Assembly (NCBI RefSeq): GCF_030848805.1
Contig: NC_092364.1
Span: 12,611,650 to 12,675,649, forward strand
Length of the DNA stretch: 64,000 nt
Direction: 5' to 3'
From: Temnothorax longispinosus
Lineage: Eukaryota > Arthropoda > Insecta > Hymenoptera > Formicidae
The notes beneath the pieces were generated by a model. The model worked only from the letters and a program-made list of their open reading frames with translations. It did not search any database and was not told the DNA's origin. Below, one piece after another: positions 61,048-64,000 of the stretch. Made by a program: the position numbers and the translations under genes. Numbering within the stretch: the first letter of the stretch is position 1; every line of letters begins with the position of its first letter.

Positions 61048-61680
61048 ATGAACCGTTTATTGGATACTAATACAGAAGCCAGTTGCACGTATCGTACGCT
61101 CGGACTGACAGAAGCAACTCTGACGATTTATCACGATTCTCAACTGGAAGCAGTCAACCTGCGCGAGCGCGATCTACATGCATTAATGTTACAGCGTTGC
61201 CAACTTATTACGCTAGAACCAATGAAAAGCTTAACGTTTCCAACATTTACATGAAATTAAAAGAAGCTCGCGATATGATTCCGCAAATCGACGGAACTTC
61301 GCGCAATCAAGTACAAAAATTCCTAAACGCAAGCACCTATGCAATGAACAAAATTAATCTCGCTGAAGAAAAATCGTTGTTAAAAGCCATACTTTGCGCG
61401 AAATTAACACTCTTTTGCTCAATTAAAACAGGAAATAGAAATGTGCTATTTAGCAAAGCAAAGCACCACGCACATTCAGAGAGAATTTAATATGCTCCGG
61501 CAAAAGCCTGGCAAAAGCGCGAGAGAATACGGACTCCGTGTAGACAAATTATCAATGGAACTCTATTAGTCTATGATCGAAGGCCGTGGACATTCCTCAA
61601 ATCAAAGAAAAGCGATATTAGATACCATACAGGAACTAGCGCTAAAAAATTTTCAGCTAGGACTCCGAGAAGACATATAT
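61048..61680 (+). pseudogene. Ty3/gypsy-like gag fragment
   Basis: It is spread over shifted frames: MNRLLDTNTEASCTYRTLGL at the start, LKEARDMIPQIDGTSRNQVQ in a second frame, and LRQKPGKSAREYGLRVDKLS followed by a stop, then KAILDTIQELALKNFQLGLR. The last parts resemble capsid domains of insect gypsy-like elements (from memory). At least two frame changes and one in-frame stop are present. Confidence 0.6.
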
Positions 61681-62087
61681 GCCGGGCGCAAAATATCTTT
61701 CAAATTTACTGTTTCGAGAAAATCTACTCCTAATAAGCACTCATCACTAATTTTCGCTACAAACATAGGCACCTTTAAAGAAAATTTTCCGATCTGAACG
61801 TCTACAATAACCTTAGACTCGAATGGAACTCTCTCTCCAGTGGGATATCTTAAATCTTGATTTTCTACCTTAATCTTTTCTTTATTCCTATCAATCAATT
61901 CTTTACTGACAATCGAAATATCGGAACCCGTATCTATTTTAAAAGAGCAACGTTTTCCGTTCAAAAAGCCATCATAACAAAAATCTTTCCTAACTAACTT
62001 ATGATTAACAAAACGTTTGATAAACGCAATGGAAAAATAATATTGCTGCAATATTTCTGCAATATTATGTGCTGTGTGGGTTCGCAA
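61653..62087 (-). pseudogene. Retroviral-type aspartic protease fragment
   Basis: A 144-codon ORF with RCSFKIDTGSDISIVSKEL (catalytic Asp-Thr-Gly at 61926-61934) and CLLGVDFLETVNLKD, the second conserved protease block. Its C-terminal residues run into the antisense of the gag fragment at about 61680, showing an inversion junction. No reverse transcriptase follows. Confidence 0.8.
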
Positions 62088-62159
62088 TCAACGACAACCA
62101 CGTTCTGCTACTATGTTAATGTTTCGTGGGAGCCGTAAGGCGAAGTAAACATTAATATG

Positions 62160-62491
62160 TGTTGTGAACTGAGATGAGTCCTCTGAGTCTTCGAGGGAGG
62201 GCGCTGTAATGGAGGGCGCTATGGAGAGCACCGCTTCCCTTCTACCTTTTTTTGTTTATCTATACCATACATGTTTTATGTTCTTCCCGTTACTTCTTCT
62301 CGAATACTTGATCGATCGATGCACATACTTACGTTAATACATTCAGTTAACAGTTTTCAGTTTACAATTCCCTTTTAAGCATCGTTCACATATTACTGTA
62401 TTTTCGGACACAATAAATGTGTATTATTTCCACTCTACATTTGTGTCTCAAATTATTGAAGATCGCACACCGACTCGACGTAGGAACAACA
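62160..62491 (+). repeat. Third copia LTR (apparently solo)
   Basis: 332 bp, one substitution from the 5' LTR at 56251. It is flanked by ATATG on the left and ATATT on the right, the mirror of the flanks of the two-LTR element. Confidence 0.95.
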
Positions 62492-62496
62492 ATATT

Positions 62497-62958
62497 ATTC
62501 AGTTTTAAAGAGATCGCCCTGTTCCAACTATCCGCGTGATATTCTATTATATGGAAGGTTCCCCTCCTGGGATTTTATCCAGAGAAACTAGAACCAGCAT
62601 GTCTCTATCGCATGCAAACTGACTCGTTACTGTTTGCGCTGCGTCACATAATTTCTATTTTGTATTTATACCAGGAGCCTGTAACATTTTACGTAAATGA
62701 GCTTTTAGAAATATATTCGTTAGTAGTTCTTGCGAGGCGTCGATACAACAATTTGTTAACTGCTTGACCAACTTCTTTTTGATAATTATGCAGAGATAGG
62801 GAGCCACCTCCGATTTTTCAATAATTTTGAAATATGTTATCAAGGTCGTCACGTAGAGTAATGTTGTGAAGATTGCAGCCGGCGCTCGTTGTTTATTAAT
62901 AGTTATTTGTGTAACAAGTGAGGAATTTTCATCTTTACACACGACTTACACTCCCTAT
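62497..62958. other. Left part of a palindromic-family copy; no gene
   Basis: The CGGCGCTCGTTGTTTATTAA-like block near 62880 is shared with 11530-11560, so the palindromic family probably begins here. The 95-codon minus-strand ORF has no recognisable domain. Confidence 0.45.
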
Positions 62959-63042
62959 TTTATGTTGCAAGTGTCTGGAAAGTGGCCTATCACGCACGCG
63001 TAGCGTGCGTAATGGGACACTTTCCATGCACGTGTTGCATAA
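62959..63042. repeat. Foldback nested in the palindromic-family copy
   Basis: TTTATGTTGCAAGTGTCTGGAAAGTG...CACGCACGC and its complement form an 84-bp hairpin with a very short loop (GTA). Confidence 0.85.
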
Positions 63043-63067
63043 AAGGATATTAACAAATATAACTGAG

Positions 63068-63390
63068 AAATATAACAGTTGTGTCAGTATACTAAAGGAA
63101 GTAATTTGCTGATGTAGTGTATATAAACAGTACACATGTAGGCGGGGGAGGGGCTTTTCCCCTCTTAAAAAGTTGAAAATTCGAACTGTACAATGATAGA
63201 CCTCGTTTCGCTCTATAAGCAGAGGTGGGATGGGATAGATCCCGCTTCGCGTAGACGGTTCTCTGGACAGCATTGTACGGTTCGAATTTTCAACTTTCTA
63301 CACGAACCGAGATCCACTTCCATTCACCTCTGCTGCAGGGGAAGGGGCGAGGCCCCTTTCCCGCCTACATGTGTACACACATAGAAAAAT
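63068..63390. mobile_element. Palindromic-family copy with nested inverted repeat
   Basis: The core AAGGAAGTAATTTGCTGATG...ACACATGTAGGCGGGGGAGG matches the family at 11610-11660, and its mirror (GCCCCTTTCCCGCCTACATG) is at about 63350. A different inverted repeat (AAGTTGAAAATTCGAACTGT with ACGGTTCGAATTTTCAACTT; 63170-63300) sits at its centre. Confidence 0.7.
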
Positions 63391-63720
63391 ATTATTCTAC
63401 AGCTAAAGAAAACAATTACTTATTTTATTTGTTTTAAGTAATAGTTTTCTTCAATAAAGAACATTTTGTTAATAATAGTTTTAAGATATACTTGGCACAA
63501 GTCTTAGAAAGGCTCATCATTTTGTGCTCAAAGCAAGAATTTATTCTTCTTTCAAGAATATTATATTTAAGTACTTATATGCTTCTTTTCCGTAGACTCT
63601 ATATATAAACCGAATTCTTGTATTAATTAAATATTCTTGTTTGAAGTATTAGACTTGCTAAAGATCCAGAATATGTTTTTAGTAAATGTGACGCTTGCGA
63701 TGACTTTATGATAGATTTGT

Positions 63721-63722
<2 letters not shown>
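63391..63722. other. No recognisable gene
   Basis: A+T-rich, non-coding. Confidence 0.4.

Positions 63723-63757
<35 letters not shown>
63723..63757. repeat. (AT)n microsatellite
   Basis: About 17 AT units directly abut an ACAGGGTGG element terminus. Confidence 0.95.
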
Positions 63758-63760
<3 letters not shown>

Positions 63761-64000
63761 GGTGGCCCATTTTAAAAGAAGCAGACAAATATCTCGAAAA
63801 ATATGAAACATACGGAAAAACGTTTCAGACAAAAGTTGTTTGGTTCGAAGGGGGACATAAGATGGTGTCATTGGTTTGACCTTGGATGGTCATTAGGACG
63901 TTCTCTCGTCCTTATTATACTAGAGAAAATCGATTTTCTTAGGATTTTCTTGAAACTGTGAATATACGTTAATTTAGGTGTGCTTTATGTGTGGTATAAA
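63757..64000 (-). mobile_element. ACAGGGTG-ended repeat, copy running off the window
   Basis: It starts ACAGGGTGGCCCATTTTAAA. From 63905 to the end it is the reverse complement of 158-250. The other terminus lies beyond the window. By analogy with 18-167, a foldback probably follows. Confidence 0.65.

Larger units (their letters stand above)
61035..62159. mobile_element. Scrambled Ty3/gypsy-like fragments between copia LTRs
   Basis: The segment starts and ends with ATATG next to the neighbouring LTRs. The left part (61048-61680) reads as gag on the plus strand. The right part (61690-62087) reads as an aspartic protease on the minus strand. The two meet at about 61680. Near 62120-62159 a short imperfect inverted repeat (TGTTAATGTTT...AAACATTAATA) occurs. 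Confidence 0.7.

Overview
The window looks like a stretch of insect nuclear DNA, most probably from a hymenopteran such as an ant. This is inferred from the mix of A+T-rich DNA with CpG-rich islands, long dinucleotide microsatellites, tRNA-derived SINEs, Ty1/copia, DIRS-like, hAT, piggyBac-type and Tc1/mariner-type elements, and an insect-like 28S rRNA fragment. No species-specific marker was recognised. No intact host protein-coding gene can be supported. Almost everything recognisable is mobile DNA, much of it nested, plus non-coding sequence that may be intergenic or intronic.

Region 1-25.4 kb: mainly short non-autonomous elements and foldbacks (terminal-repeat elements at 1358-1667, 2917-3212, 3570-4155; a TTAA-flanked piggyBac-type MITE at 9730-10306; a palindromic family at 11140-12065 with two further MITEs nested in its arms), one complete SINE with target duplications (16168-16422), a long CT microsatellite, and long CpG-rich stretches without a credible gene.

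Region 25.4-35 kb: a hAT-type element (25651-29640) with an exact 8-bp target duplication has inserted into another palindromic element. It carries a decayed, purine-rich non-LTR retrotransposon whose reverse-transcriptase core is deleted. Further right are a MITE, two copies of a retroposon-like repeat made of direct and inverted subunits, and a short THAP-domain-like ORF between them.

Region 35.9-45.1 kb: a 1.25-kb foldback; a small palindrome made of DIRS-type terminal repeats; a hAT element with a truncated transposase (37492-39025, 8-bp target duplication); and a DIRS-like tyrosine-recombinase retrotransposon (39041-45106, minus strand). The last is broken by a TTAA-flanked DNA element inside its reverse transcriptase, a 28S rRNA fragment inside its gag, and a nonsense codon just before the recombinase's catalytic tyrosine.

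Region 48-52.4 kb: two Tc1/mariner-type elements with TA duplications. One hosts a SINE with 16-bp target duplications and the other a hAT fragment. A 943-bp near-perfect foldback follows.

Region 56.2-62.5 kb: a young Ty1/copia element with two LTRs, a half-tRNA-iMet-type primer site and a single frameshift between reverse transcriptase and RNase H. It is followed by 1.1 kb of scrambled Ty3/gypsy-like sequence and a third LTR. The 5-bp flanks are exchanged among the three LTRs, which indicates recombination rather than three simple insertions. The window ends in a repeat that is an inverted copy of the sequence at its beginning.
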